This document shows, in pieces, positions 41,185-50,315 of a DNA stretch of 64,000 nt. The notes beneath the pieces were generated by a model, which was not told the DNA's origin, did not search any database, and saw only the letters and a program-made list of their open reading frames with translations. The stretch comes from Sinosporangium siamense (GTDB taxonomy: Bacteria > Actinomycetota > Actinomycetes > Streptosporangiales > Streptosporangiaceae). How positions within the stretch are numbered: the stretch's first letter is position 1; each line of letters begins with the position of its first letter. The stretch is from assembly GCF_016863435.1 (NCBI RefSeq), contig NZ_BOOW01000020.1:124001-188000 (forward strand), read 5' to 3'. Position numbers and translations under genes: made by a program.

Positions 41185-41494
41185 CGCGGATCGGCCGGGT
41201 TTCTAGGACCTGCCCTCTCCCGCACACATCCTGCGTGTTGCCAGGTGGCAGCAGCGCGGGCGGCGTTGTCGTGGCGTTTCGTGGAGGATGTTGTCGCTGC
41301 TGGGACAGATCGCGTTCTCTCGTCGCAACACCGGACGCGATGTCCAGCGATTCGGCCCACATCTCATCAGGGAAGTGTCATAGCGCCGCGAGGCCCTCAT
41401 ATCAGGCACGCTACCGCCGACGGTGCGGTTTTTGTCCACGGACTCGGCCAAGGAATTCTTGTGAGCGTCCAAGCCGGCGGCGCCGTATACGGAC

Positions 41495-42160
41495 TTAGGG
41501 GCCCGGGGTGAGGCCCAGGGCGGACATGCGTTTGCCGTGGGCCTCGGTGAGACGGGCGAACATGCGGGAGATCTCGGCGAGGTCCTCGCCGTGAGCGTCG
41601 ACCAGCATCTGGGCGAGGCTCGGCCGGGCGGCGGCCACACGCTGGCCCTGGCTGAGGGCCTCGCCCACGAGGCGCCTGGCCCATAGGGCGAGGCGGCCGC
41701 TGACCTTGGGGTCGGCCTCGATGGCGGCGCGCACACGCTCGACGGCGAATTCGGATCTGCCCTCGTCGGCGACCGCCTCGTCCACGAGGTTCTTCGTGGC
41801 GGAGTCGAGGTGGCGGGCGGCCTCGCGGTAGAAGTCGAGAGCGATCCCGTTGCCGGCGTAAGCCTTGACCAGGGCCTCCAGCCAGTCCGACGGCTGGGTT
41901 TGGGTGTGCCAGTCGTCGAGGGCGGTGACGAACGGCTCCATCGCGGCCTCAGGGTCCACGCCGAGGGACTCCAGCCACTGGCTGAGCAGCCGGAAGTGGG
42001 CATATTCGGTGGCCGCGAGGTCACTGAGCGCAGCCCTGTCGGTCAGCGTGGGGGCGAACCTGGTGGCGTCCTCCGCCATGCGCAGGAACCCGGTCAGCTC
42101 GGCGTAGGCCAGGACACCTAGGAGATCGACGACACCCGGCGCCTGAGGGGAATCACTCAT
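41495..42160 (-). CDS. Ferritin-like fold protein (MiaE-like)
   Basis: 221 aa from ATG 42160, with no clear ribosome-binding site. It is all alpha-helical with Glu and His at positions expected for a ferritin-like diiron bundle (AYAELTGFLRMAEDA, ATEYAHFRLL, AVADEGRSEF). Such proteins in actinomycetes are annotated as ferritin-like or MiaE-like hydroxylase relatives. It diverges from the DEAD helicase across a 310-bp leader. Activity is not established. Confidence 0.8.
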   Translation of the reverse strand: MSDSPQAPGVVDLLGVLAYAELTGFLRMAEDATRFAPTLTDRAALSDLAATEYAHFRLLSQWLESLGVDPEAAMEPFVTALDDWHTQTQPSDWLEALVKAYAGNGIALDFYREAARHLDSATKNLVDEAVADEGRSEFAVERVRAAIEADPKVSGRLALWARRLVGEALSQGQRVAAARPSLAQMLVDAHGEDLAEISRMFARLTEAHGKRMSALGLTPGP

Positions 42161-42295
42161 GGATGCAGCGTACGAGGATCCCCTCGCAACCCCCCACTTC
42201 AGCCACGCCACAGGGGCTGTCTCGGTGGAAAAACATGTCGAACGCCAAGAAATCGGTTCTCCGTTGTGGTATCGAGTACACTGCTCTGTGAAAGT

Positions 42296-42367
42296 GCGAC
42301 CGCACTGTGTAAATCCAGGAGGATTGTCTCCTGGACCCCCATGTTTGGCGTTCGCCACTGCGGTCGC
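42296..42367 (+). promoter_or_regulatory. Structured leader of the DEAD-box helicase mRNA
   Basis: A 9-bp long-range pairing (GCGACCGCA 42296-42304 with TGCGGTCGC 42359-42367) encloses an 8-bp hairpin (TCCAGGAG/CTCCTGGA, 42314-42335) that hides an AGGAGG. An ATG at 42341 lies between the stems. Helicase mRNAs with long structured leaders are often regulated by cold or by the helicase itself; that is only an analogy here. Confidence 0.5.
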
Positions 42368-42472
42368 GATGACGTGAGAGGGCTGGCTTCTCCGCGAGGA
42401 CCCCGGACGGGGGATCGTTCGAACCCGTGGTCCCGGCGGGCCCGCCTTCACTGGAGACTGAGGCAGGCCACG

Positions 42473-44272
42473 CTGACGACTTTCCGAGACCTCGGAGTCA
42501 TACCAGAGATCGCCGATGCCCTCGAGACCGAGGGCATCACGACGCCGTTTCCGATTCAGGAGATGGCCCTACCGCTCGCACTGAGCAGCCAGGACGTGAT
42601 CGGCCAGGCGCGCACAGGCACGGGCAAGACCTACGCCTTCGGCATCCCGATGCTGCAACGCATCGGCAAGCCCCGCAAAAACCGCAAAAAGCCGCGCGGC
42701 CTCGTGGTCGTGCCCACGCGTGAGCTAGCGCTCCAGGTCACGGAGGATCTCGTGGCCGCGGGTGGCAAGCTCGGCTCGCGCGTGCTTTCTGTGTATGGCG
42801 GGCGGGCCTACGAGCCCCAGGTCGAAGCGCTCAAGACCGGTGTCGACGTCGTCGTCGGCACCCCGGGCCGGCTGCTCGACCTCGTGAAGCAAAAGCACCT
42901 CGACCTTGGCCAGACGGCCATGCTGGTGCTCGACGAGGCCGACCGCATGCTCGATCTGGGCTTCCTGCCCGACATCGAGCGGATCATCAAGCTCATCCCC
43001 GCGGAGCGGCAGACCATGCTGTTCTCCGCGACCATGCCGGGGGAGATCGTCTCCCTTGCCAGGAAGTATCTCAACCGTCCCACCCACGTGCGGGCCGAGA
43101 GCACGCAGAGCGAGGGTGAGGCCAAGCCGGACATCGCACAGCATGTCTGGCGGGTGCACCGCATGGACAAGATCGAGATCGTGGGCCGGATGCTCCAAGC
43201 GGACGGCCGCGGGCTCACGATGGTCTTCTGCGAGACCAAGCGTGCCTGCGACATGGTCGCCGAGCAGCTCGAAACCCGCGGCTTCGCCGCGGCGCCGGTC
43301 CACGGCGACCTCGGTCAGGGGCAGCGGGAGCAGGCGCTCCGCGCGTTCAAGAACGGCAAGATCGACGTGCTCGTCGCCACCGACGTGGCGGCGCGGGGCA
43401 TCGACATCGACGACGTCACGCACGTCGTCAACTACGACTGCCCCCAGGACGAGAAGGCCTACGTCCACCGCATCGGGCGCACCGGGCGGGCCGGGCGCAC
43501 CGGCATCGCGGTGACCTTCGTGGAGTGGGAGGAACTCACCCGCTGGAAGGTCATCAACGGCGCGCTGAACCTCGCCTTCGCCGAGCCGGTGGAAACCTAC
43601 TCGACCTCGCCGCACGTCTTCACCGAGCTGTCCATCCCCGAGGGCACCAAGGGTGTGCTTCCGCACGCCCAGCGCTCCCGGGCCGGTCTGGCCGCGGAGA
43701 GGATCGAGGACCTCGGCGAGACCGGCCGCTCCCGCGGACGCCGGCGCGACGAACGCGAAGAGCGTGAGACGCGCCCGCGCCGCGACCGCCAGCGCCGGCG
43801 CACCCGCGGCGGCAGGCTCGATGAGACCGCGGCCGGCACACCGGCCACGGAGGTTCTCAGCACGCCGGCATCCCCCGCTCCAGAGCCGGAGGTCTCGTTG
43901 GACAAGCGCCGCACCCGCGCATCGGACGACGCCACGCTTCTCGACCAGCCCGAGGCCACCCAGCCCGGCTCGGCCGACGGCGCCGCCCCCACCCGGCGCG
44001 CACGCACCCGCCGCACGACGGGAGCCGCCGTGGACGCCGTGTCCACGGCTCTGCCGGAGGCCGCTACGTTCCAGCCGCAGCTGCCCGAGGTGGAGCACGC
44101 CGAGCCCAGACCGGAGGCCGAACGCATCGTTCCGGCTTCGCCGTTCATGGTGATCTTCCAGTCGCCGGACCTCGCGACCGACGACGACGAGATCGCCCCT
44201 TCCGCTGCCACGGAGCGCGCCGCCCAGCGCCGCCGCCCCCCGCAGCACCCGCGGCGGCCCCGCCGCAGCTGA
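42473..44272 (+). CDS. DEAD-box RNA helicase
   Basis: 599 aa if started at CTG 42473, where family members begin (M)TTFRDLGV; GAGG lies nine bases upstream. In-frame ATG 42341 would add 44 residues of unusual, Arg-rich sequence. Motifs are complete: Q-motif FPIQEM, ARTGTGKT, PTREL, LDEADRML, SAT, ATDVAARGID and HRIGRTGRAGR. The C-terminal 200 residues are disordered and rich in Arg, Pro, Ala and Glu. The likely roles are RNA remodelling in ribosome assembly or mRNA turnover. A terminator follows. Confidence 0.92.
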   Translation: MTTFRDLGVIPEIADALETEGITTPFPIQEMALPLALSSQDVIGQARTGTGKTYAFGIPMLQRIGKPRKNRKKPRGLVVVPTRELALQVTEDLVAAGGKLGSRVLSVYGGRAYEPQVEALKTGVDVVVGTPGRLLDLVKQKHLDLGQTAMLVLDEADRMLDLGFLPDIERIIKLIPAERQTMLFSATMPGEIVSLARKYLNRPTHVRAESTQSEGEAKPDIAQHVWRVHRMDKIEIVGRMLQADGRGLTMVFCETKRACDMVAEQLETRGFAAAPVHGDLGQGQREQALRAFKNGKIDVLVATDVAARGIDIDDVTHVVNYDCPQDEKAYVHRIGRTGRAGRTGIAVTFVEWEELTRWKVINGALNLAFAEPVETYSTSPHVFTELSIPEGTKGVLPHAQRSRAGLAAERIEDLGETGRSRGRRRDEREERETRPRRDRQRRRTRGGRLDETAAGTPATEVLSTPASPAPEPEVSLDKRRTRASDDATLLDQPEATQPGSADGAAPTRRARTRRTTGAAVDAVSTALPEAATFQPQLPEVEHAEPRPEAERIVPASPFMVIFQSPDLATDDDEIAPSAATERAAQRRRPPQHPRRPRRS

Positions 44273-44282
44273 CCCACCCCAC

Positions 44283-44309
44283 GGCCCCGCCGCCTACCGC
44301 GGCGGGGCC
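44283..44309 (+). terminator. Hairpin terminator after the DEAD-box helicase
   Basis: An 11-bp perfect stem (GGCCCCGCCGC/GCGGCGGGGCC), 5-nt loop, 10 bp after the stop. Confidence 0.8.
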
Positions 44310-44517
44310 CGCACGTCTGTGTCACGCCGGTATACGCCGAAGCCCGGCGAGCGCCAGGCTTATGCGCCGGCCTGCGCCGTTGAGCGCCGGGACAACACGT
44401 AATCCGCGGCGGACGGGGGCCGGCATGAAGGCTGTGTCACGAGAGGTGTACGGAGCGACACCAATGTGTGACTTTTGGCGGTGTCTTCGGGGCAAGCGCT
44501 AGGTATTGTGGTCCTAC

Positions 44518-45390
44518 GTGAGCACGCCACGCTTCCTTACCCTGCCAGACGGAGTCTGCCAAACGCAGGTCGAGACTTCGGTGGGAAAGTTCGCCGCCCT
44601 TGAGGCGCTTCCGGTGTCCGGCATTCCCGAGCGATGGCCCGCGCTACTGGTCCCGGGGTTGACCGGCAGCAAGGAAGACTTCATCGCGATCATGCAGTCC
44701 CTGGCCCTGTCCGGGCGCCGCATCATCGCGATCGACATGCGAGGACAGTTTGAGACGCCCGGCCCCGACGACCCCGGGGCCTACACCTGCGCGGCCCTCG
44801 GCGACGACGTCGACGAGCTGGCCGCCGTGCTCGGCGAGGGTGGACCGGTGCATCTCGTGGGCCACTCCTTCGGAGGGCTCGTCAGCCGCGAGGCGGTGAT
44901 CGACGGGCGCACGAAGTTCGCGTCGTTCACGCTCATGGACGCCGGGCCGGCGGCGATCGTGGGCAGGCGTCAGGAGACCGGGCGCACGATCATCAATGAG
45001 CTGCCGCTGGGAGTGGAGCACATCTGGTCCAGCCGGCTGGAGGCCGACGCGGTGGCGGCGGGGGTGCCCGAGGAGATCGTCTGCTTTCTCCGCAAACGGC
45101 TGATGTCCAACTCCGTGACCGGGTTGACGGTCATGGCGGAAGAGGTGCTCACCGCCCGCGACCGCACCGACGAGCTGGCCGAGATCGCCGTGCCCACACT
45201 GGTGATCTACGGTGAGGGGGACGACGGCTGGCCGCCCCACATCCAGGCGGACATGGCGGGCCGCCTCAACGCCGAATGCATCGTGGTGCCGGGTGCCATG
45301 CACTCCCCCGCCGTCGAGGCGCCGGAGACGACGGCGGCGGCCCTCACCCGCTTCTGGAACGCTGCGGAGAGCCGCTACCGCACCCTCTGA
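44518..45390 (+). CDS. Alpha/beta hydrolase
   Basis: 290 aa from GTG 44518. Signatures are LLVPGLTGSKEDF, nucleophile GHSFGG, an Asp near GEGDDGWP and a His in GAMHSPAVEAP. It has no signal peptide. A TAGGTA-like -10 lies a few bases before the start and no ribosome-binding site is seen, so translation may be leaderless. It sits in the conserved block between the DEAD helicase and the MBL-fold gene. Substrate unknown. Confidence 0.87.
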   Translation: MSTPRFLTLPDGVCQTQVETSVGKFAALEALPVSGIPERWPALLVPGLTGSKEDFIAIMQSLALSGRRIIAIDMRGQFETPGPDDPGAYTCAALGDDVDELAAVLGEGGPVHLVGHSFGGLVSREAVIDGRTKFASFTLMDAGPAAIVGRRQETGRTIINELPLGVEHIWSSRLEADAVAAGVPEEIVCFLRKRLMSNSVTGLTVMAEEVLTARDRTDELAEIAVPTLVIYGEGDDGWPPHIQADMAGRLNAECIVVPGAMHSPAVEAPETTAAALTRFWNAAESRYRTL

Positions 45391-45430
45391 GCATCGAGAC
45401 CCTCTGAGCATTGAGCACGACACGATTGAG

Positions 45431-45462
45431 CGTCCCCCGGACCGGTCCTCGCCTGGGGGACG
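45431..45462. terminator. Hairpin between convergent hydrolase and MBL-fold genes
   Basis: CGTCCCCC pairs with GGGGGACG; the 16-nt interior itself contains the palindrome GGACCGGTCC. It lies 40 bp after the hydrolase stop and 25 bp from the MBL-fold stop, so it may serve both. Confidence 0.65.
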
Positions 45463-45486
45463 TTCATCGCCGGCGGAAGAGCGCCG

Positions 45487-46212
45487 TCAGTCGTCGTTGA
45501 TGTTGAGTTTGATGCCCGCCGCCCGGGTGCCGTCGGTCAGGGGGCCCTCCGGCTTGTCCTCGGCCACGCGGGTCAGGGAGCCGCCGATCCAGTCGTCGAA
45601 GTGGCGCTCAAGGTCGCCGATCGTGGTCTCCTCGCCGTGGGTCGGCAACACCCGCGTGGCGTGGGGCAAGGTGAACAACCGGGCCCCGATGGCGGTGAGC
45701 TGGTCGGCCAGGGCGGGATATTCGCCGCCGAGGCGGCCGGGGCCGTCGGCCTGCAGCGTCTTGCCGGTGAAGACCACGCCCAGCGCCTCGCTATAGAGCG
45801 ACACGCCGCCGGCGGTCACGCCGGGGGTGGCGAGGACCTCAAGCTCGACGCCGGCGACGCCGAACAGTCCCTCGTCGTCCATGTCGATGTCGGGCCAGGT
45901 CTCCGACCAGGTCTCGCGCCACAGGCGCTTGTCCTTGGGATGCAAGGCGATCACGGCCTCGTCGCGCGCGGCCACCTCGATCGCCGCTCCCACGTGGTCG
46001 GGCAGGCCGTGAGTGCAGATGACGGCGAGCGCCTCACGCTCGCCGATCTTTTCCAGGATCTCCTCGGCGTCCCTGGGGGCGTCGATGACGATGACCTCGT
46101 TGTCGTCGCCGACGATCCACGTGTTGTTTTCGACCTTGTGCTCGACGCCGTCGACGTCGACCACACCCTCGGTCACCACTCGCTCGATACGCGCTGTCAC
46201 GCCACTAGACAT
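45487..46212 (-). CDS. Metallo-beta-lactamase-fold protein with degenerate metal site
   Basis: 241 aa with the MBL fold and an otherwise usual layout. The ligand motifs are altered: HxHxDH reads HGLPDH (second His is Leu), the TPGHTPG-type motif is TPGVTAG (His to Val), and FTGDTLF is FTGKTLQ (bridging Asp to Lys). The first His, the DH pair and the last His (LPTHGEETT) remain. Three of the six usual ligands are thus missing, so classical dinuclear zinc hydrolysis is unlikely. It sits where active MBL proteins sit in related actinomycetes. Confidence 0.85.
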   Translation of the reverse strand: MSSGVTARIERVVTEGVVDVDGVEHKVENNTWIVGDDNEVIVIDAPRDAEEILEKIGEREALAVICTHGLPDHVGAAIEVAARDEAVIALHPKDKRLWRETWSETWPDIDMDDEGLFGVAGVELEVLATPGVTAGGVSLYSEALGVVFTGKTLQADGPGRLGGEYPALADQLTAIGARLFTLPHATRVLPTHGEETTIGDLERHFDDWIGGSLTRVAEDKPEGPLTDGTRAAGIKLNINDD

Positions 46213-46266
46213 TACCGCTGCCGCGCCCCGGATGAACTGAGCCTTTCCCGGCCCGTGCCGTACACC

Positions 46267-46908
46267 TCACGTGCCGTCGGTTTCCAGGCGGGTTGTGAGG
46301 GCACCGAAGGGCAGGTCGAACTCGTGTCCGTTGTCGCGGAGGTCGAGGAGGGAGAGCTGGCCGAGGGCGATGAGGCAGCCGGCGTCGGCGGGCCAGGCGA
46401 CCATCCAGAGCCAGTTGCCGAGGGCCTCTCCCGCGTAGACGGCGCGGTCGGCCGCGGATTCCACCCACCACAGGGCGACTGGATGCCCCATCGCGTGGAC
46501 TTTGGCGTGGGTTGTGCCCTGACCGAAGCCAGGCCCCGGATCGGGCCCTGAGAGGCCCGCGTAGGCGGCTCCGAGCCCCACTCCGGGTTCCTCGGCCACG
46601 ACGAGCAGGTCCCCGGGCCCGTAGGTCACCGACGGGCCGCTGAGGGCCACGACGGAGGCGCGGGCGGCACCCTGCTCGTTCGCCACCTCGGCGAAGCCGG
46701 AGATCATCCAGTCGGCCGGAAGTGGCCAGGGCAACCACAGCGGCACCTCGGAGCGCTCCCGCAAGTGCTGGAGCGCCTCGGGGGTGGGCCTGAGGGGGGG
46801 CTGGAGGGGGAGGACGTCGCCGTGTTCGGCACATCGCCACGCGCTCGACCATGAGTTAGGAGCTTGAAGCGGTCCGAAACATCGCGGGCAGATGGGCACG
46901 GATCTCAC
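46267..46908 (-). CDS. Zinc-ribbon protein, DUF6758-like
   Basis: 213 aa from GTG 46908 (GTG 46899 is also possible). The N-terminus has CPRC...C, a probable zinc ribbon (about 7-26). The rest is a soluble domain with PLWLPWPLP, GLGAAYAGL and WLWMVAWPADAG. The layout matches short actinobacterial proteins annotated DUF6758, found next to MBL and Nudix genes. Function unknown. Confidence 0.72.
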   Translation of the reverse strand: MRSVPICPRCFGPLQAPNSWSSAWRCAEHGDVLPLQPPLRPTPEALQHLRERSEVPLWLPWPLPADWMISGFAEVANEQGAARASVVALSGPSVTYGPGDLLVVAEEPGVGLGAAYAGLSGPDPGPGFGQGTTHAKVHAMGHPVALWWVESAADRAVYAGEALGNWLWMVAWPADAGCLIALGQLSLLDLRDNGHEFDLPFGALTTRLETDGT

Positions 46909-46967
46909 GCCTACCTACGCTGCGTCGCCAAATCCCATACGTCAAGACCACTGCCGTTATCCAGCCG

Positions 46968-46981
46968 TAATATTAGCCATG
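46968..46981 (+). promoter_or_regulatory. Probable leaderless promoter of the Nudix gene
   Basis: TAATAT (46968-46973) lies seven bases before GTG 46981, which has no ribosome-binding site. This spacing is typical of actinobacterial leaderless transcripts. No convincing -35 was found. Confidence 0.5.
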
Positions 46982-47409
46982 TGCGGGTAAATTGCGTCGG
47001 GGCCATCATCAGCGACCGATTCGGACGCCTCCTTCTGATCAAGCGCGGCCGGCCTCCGTCCGCGGGCCTCTGGTCGTTGCCGGGCGGCCGGGTCGAGGCG
47101 GGCGAGAGCGACGCCGAGGCCGTGCGCCGGGAGATCTTCGAGGAGACCGGCCTGCGGGTGGCGGTCGGCGAACTCGCGGGCACGGTGGAGCGCCCCGGTC
47201 CCGGCGGGGTGGTCTACGTGATCCGCGACTACCTCGCCGTCGCCGCGGACGGCTCCTCCCCCACACCCGGTGACGACGCCGCCGACGCGAGGTGGTTCAC
47301 GCGGGCGCAAGCCGTACGGCTGCCGCTGAGCCCCGGCCTGGCCGACGCCCTCACCGAGTGGGGGATCCTTGATCAGCCGTCGAACGAGGTGCGCCAGACC
47401 AACAAGTGA
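46981..47409 (+). CDS. Nudix hydrolase
   Basis: 142 aa. The full Nudix box is present: GGRVEAGESDAEAVRREIFE followed by ETGL (about 38-60). GTG 46981 is favoured by the leaderless promoter; upstream frame extension to 46864 lacks support. Substrate unknown; size and composition fit a (d)NTP or ADP-ribose type enzyme. Its last 37 bp overlap the convergent gene on the other strand. Confidence 0.87.
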   Translation: MRVNCVGAIISDRFGRLLLIKRGRPPSAGLWSLPGGRVEAGESDAEAVRREIFEETGLRVAVGELAGTVERPGPGGVVYVIRDYLAVAADGSSPTPGDDAADARWFTRAQAVRLPLSPGLADALTEWGILDQPSNEVRQTNK

Positions 47410-50315
47410 TCGGCGCTGTAGGTCGTCGACCGGCCGAGTGCGATCACCTCGCCCTCCGACTCCACGACCGCGCCGAGATATTGTGTGCCCGCCCCGGCGA
47501 GGCCGTCGCCTTCCGGCATCTGCCGCTGCCAGGCGAGGCCGTCCTCGGAGATCCACGCGGCACTGTCGCCGTCTCCCGCCGCGCCGTGCCACCCGACGGC
47601 GACGAACCCGTCGGGCGCGCCGGCGACGTCCTGTACGGCGGAGGCCTCGTCGGCCGGGATCCACGCATATTCCCACGTGGAGCCGTTGTCGCCGGAGGCG
47701 GCCGAGAAGGTGCGCCGCACCCCCTGCACCTGGGCGGTGCCGATCGCGACGATCCGGCCGTCGCGCACCGCGACGTGGCGCAGACCGGCCGAGGACGCCT
47801 CGGGCGGCAGCACCCCCTTGCGCTGGGTCCACTCGGTGCCGCCTGCGGAGAGCCAGACCACGCTGTCCTCATGGGCGTTGCCGCCCGCCCCGCCGACCGC
47901 GACGAAGCCCTCGGAGGTGGCGGCGACGTCGTGGATGCGGATGTTCGTGCCGCCCGCGGGGAGCTTGCCCGCACGGGTGAACTGCCGCAGGTCGGAGGTG
48001 AACCACAGGGCCGCCGACTTGCGGCCCCCGAGCCCTCCCTCCTCCCCGGCGAGCACGTAGCCCGTCTCCCCTGCGGCCACGGCGTGCGCGGCGAGGTAGG
48101 GGAGGTCGGGCTTGGCGGCGAGCGGCCCCTCTGCGGGGATGCCGCGCCAGGTCCTGCCGTCGGCCGAGCTGACGGCCAGCACGCGGGTGTAGGCGGCGCC
48201 GCTCATGGTGCTGCCGACGGCAAGCCAGCCCTGCGGGCCGTAGGCGACGTCGGTCAGGGTCTGCTTGCCGGGGCCGGACAGGATCTGCGCGGGTCCCGCA
48301 GCCGCCCAGTCGTCCCCGCCGGTGCCGGTCCAGATGCCGGCCTCCCCCGCCGCCGAACCGACCGTGACGTAGCGGCCCTCGCCGACGGCCACCCGGTTGA
48401 TCTCGCGGGCGACGCGGGTGAGCCCGGAGATCTCCTTGAGGGGCACAGAGGCCACGGGGCCGCCCTTGGCCGCCGTCATCAGGACGAGCTGGTTGTCCTT
48501 TTCGCCGGCTCGGTCGCCGCCGACCACGAGGGTTCCGCCGCCCGAGATGGTCAGGTCGCGCAGGGTCGCCTTGGGCAACTTTCCGAGGTCGGTGTGTTTG
48601 GACCAGCTCTTGCCGTTCGTGCTGGTGTGGATGACATATCGCTCCCAGCTCTTCTCGGCGATGGCCGCCACGCCCGACCCGAAGGAGGTCAGCCGGTTGA
48701 CGCCGCCGCCGTCGCGGGAGAAGCCCTTGATGGAGCCGCACGATCGCCACTCGGCCCCGGAGGGCGAGCAGTAGACGCGCACGTCGCCGTCGTCGGTGCG
48801 CTGCCTGATCGGCACCAGCACGAAGGCGTCGCGGAGCGCGGCCAGCGCCCCCGGCCTCGGGGCGACGTCCGCCAGGGAGGCGCCGGTGCGCTTCCAGGTG
48901 CGCCCGCCGTCGGAGGAGCGCAGGATGATTGACGCCGAGTCGCCCTGGCCGGGCTCGGCGAGGGCGACCACCGACTTGCCTCTGGCCACCACGGCCTTGA
49001 TGGTCTGGACCTTGTCGGGGCCGCCGATCTTCTTGCTGTCGATCCGGTCCCATTCGCGCCCGTCGGCGGACACCCAGGCCACGGGGGCCATCCCGCCGCC
49101 GTGCGGGGTGCCGCCCACCGCGACGAAGCCCGCCTCGGTCCTCGCGATGTCGGTGACCTGGTCGACGGGCTGGAAGACGGAGAGTCCGCGGGAGTCGGCG
49201 GCGACCCACTCCCTGCCGTCGTCGCTGCTCCAGAACCCGCGTGCCGCGGGGGCCGAGTCGGTGGGGCTCTCGCTGCTGACGGCCAGCCATTTGCCGTCGC
49301 CGCCGACGACCCGGCCGACCGTGGTCGCCGTGCCCGCCGGACCTTTCACCTTGCCGAGCCGCCAGGTGGCGCCGTTGTCGTCGGAGGTCAGGAACAGGGG
49401 CCTCGGCACGGGGCTCGTGGTGTCGCTGCCCACGGCCACGATCGTGGCGCCGTCGGAGGTGACGGCGTTGAGCACCTGGTTGGAGCCGCCCCCGCCGGAG
49501 GGCACCGCGAAGAGCCCGTCGCCCGGCCGCCCCTCGCCGGCGGCCAGCCGCAACCCTGTGGCGAAGGGCCCTACGCCCTGCCAGACGATCACACCGACGC
49601 CGGCCAGCACGATCGCGACGGCGACCAGCACGATCGGCGAGAGCGGCGTGAAGCCGCGCCGGCGCCTGCGGGTGGGCGTCGAGCGGCGTAACGCGGACGG
49701 GGGCACGGCCCGGTGAGAGCCCGGCCCCTGGCCGTCCGGCGGCGCGTTCGGGGCGAGCAGGTCGGGCCGGGTCGGACGCCCGGTCGGCGGTCCGCCCACG
49801 CGGTGCACGGGGTCTTCAGGGGGTTCAGTGGTCTTTGGGGGTTCGGGCGCCGGGGAGATGTCGCGTGAGCGCCGGGGCGACATGGGCATGGAGTACGGCT
49901 TGCGCGGCGGGCCGGAGGCCACCAGCTTGTCCGGCCGGTTGCGGACCCGCCCCGGCGGACCGCCGGGCGCGGACTCCTCGGTGCCGGCCCCGTCGCCGGT
50001 GGGGGTCCTGCCGCCCGTGGCGGGCGAGTCGTACGGCCTGCGGCGGGGGCTCGGCGAATCCGTCAGGGGGTCCTCCCTGTGGGGCGCGCCGTCGTCGTGG
50101 TGCGGCGCCGCGAACGGGGGCATGCCCCACGGGGACGCGAGCGGAACACCTCTGGCGGCTTCGCCCGCTGCGGGTCCTGGGGGGGCGTGCTGGAGTGTCG
50201 GAGGTGGTCGTTCCTCCCGGGATGACGGTGATGTGCCGTGCGGTGTCGCGCGGTCTGTGCCGCCGCCGTGCGGCGGGCTCCATCGTGAGCGCGGGTCGTG
50301 GGAGCCCGAGGCCAC
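47373..50315 (-). CDS. Large membrane-anchored repeat protein (sialidase/BNR-like propeller)
   Basis: 980 aa from GTG 50315 (GGAGG eight bases upstream). About 220 Pro/Arg/Gly-rich cytoplasmic residues precede one membrane helix (about 225-250, LSPIVLVAVAIVLAGVGVIV). The outer domain of about 700 residues has recurring blades: GFVAVGG or WLAVG followed by about 20 residues, then Ser/Asp-x-Asp-G-x-x-W. These resemble BNR/sialidase or YCF48-like propeller repeats. No catalytic residues are recognised. A structural or binding surface protein is the best guess. Confidence 0.82.
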   Translation of the reverse strand: MASGSHDPRSRWSPPHGGGTDRATPHGTSPSSREERPPPTLQHAPPGPAAGEAARGVPLASPWGMPPFAAPHHDDGAPHREDPLTDSPSPRRRPYDSPATGGRTPTGDGAGTEESAPGGPPGRVRNRPDKLVASGPPRKPYSMPMSPRRSRDISPAPEPPKTTEPPEDPVHRVGGPPTGRPTRPDLLAPNAPPDGQGPGSHRAVPPSALRRSTPTRRRRRGFTPLSPIVLVAVAIVLAGVGVIVWQGVGPFATGLRLAAGEGRPGDGLFAVPSGGGGSNQVLNAVTSDGATIVAVGSDTTSPVPRPLFLTSDDNGATWRLGKVKGPAGTATTVGRVVGGDGKWLAVSSESPTDSAPAARGFWSSDDGREWVAADSRGLSVFQPVDQVTDIARTEAGFVAVGGTPHGGGMAPVAWVSADGREWDRIDSKKIGGPDKVQTIKAVVARGKSVVALAEPGQGDSASIILRSSDGGRTWKRTGASLADVAPRPGALAALRDAFVLVPIRQRTDDGDVRVYCSPSGAEWRSCGSIKGFSRDGGGVNRLTSFGSGVAAIAEKSWERYVIHTSTNGKSWSKHTDLGKLPKATLRDLTISGGGTLVVGGDRAGEKDNQLVLMTAAKGGPVASVPLKEISGLTRVAREINRVAVGEGRYVTVGSAAGEAGIWTGTGGDDWAAAGPAQILSGPGKQTLTDVAYGPQGWLAVGSTMSGAAYTRVLAVSSADGRTWRGIPAEGPLAAKPDLPYLAAHAVAAGETGYVLAGEEGGLGGRKSAALWFTSDLRQFTRAGKLPAGGTNIRIHDVAATSEGFVAVGGAGGNAHEDSVVWLSAGGTEWTQRKGVLPPEASSAGLRHVAVRDGRIVAIGTAQVQGVRRTFSAASGDNGSTWEYAWIPADEASAVQDVAGAPDGFVAVGWHGAAGDGDSAAWISEDGLAWQRQMPEGDGLAGAGTQYLGAVVESEGEVIALGRSTTYSADHLLVWRTSFDG

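Larger units (their letters stand above)
40839..41494. other. Gene-poor region with tandem repeats and a hairpin
   Basis: No convincing gene is seen on either strand. ORFs through it are repeat-derived and lack ribosome-binding sites. It holds the 24-bp array and the hairpin listed separately. Confidence 0.5.

Noticed and set aside
40914-41498. Protein gene running through the 24-bp repeats
   Set aside because: It has no ribosome-binding site, and the product is repeat-derived low-complexity followed by a non-conserved-looking tail.
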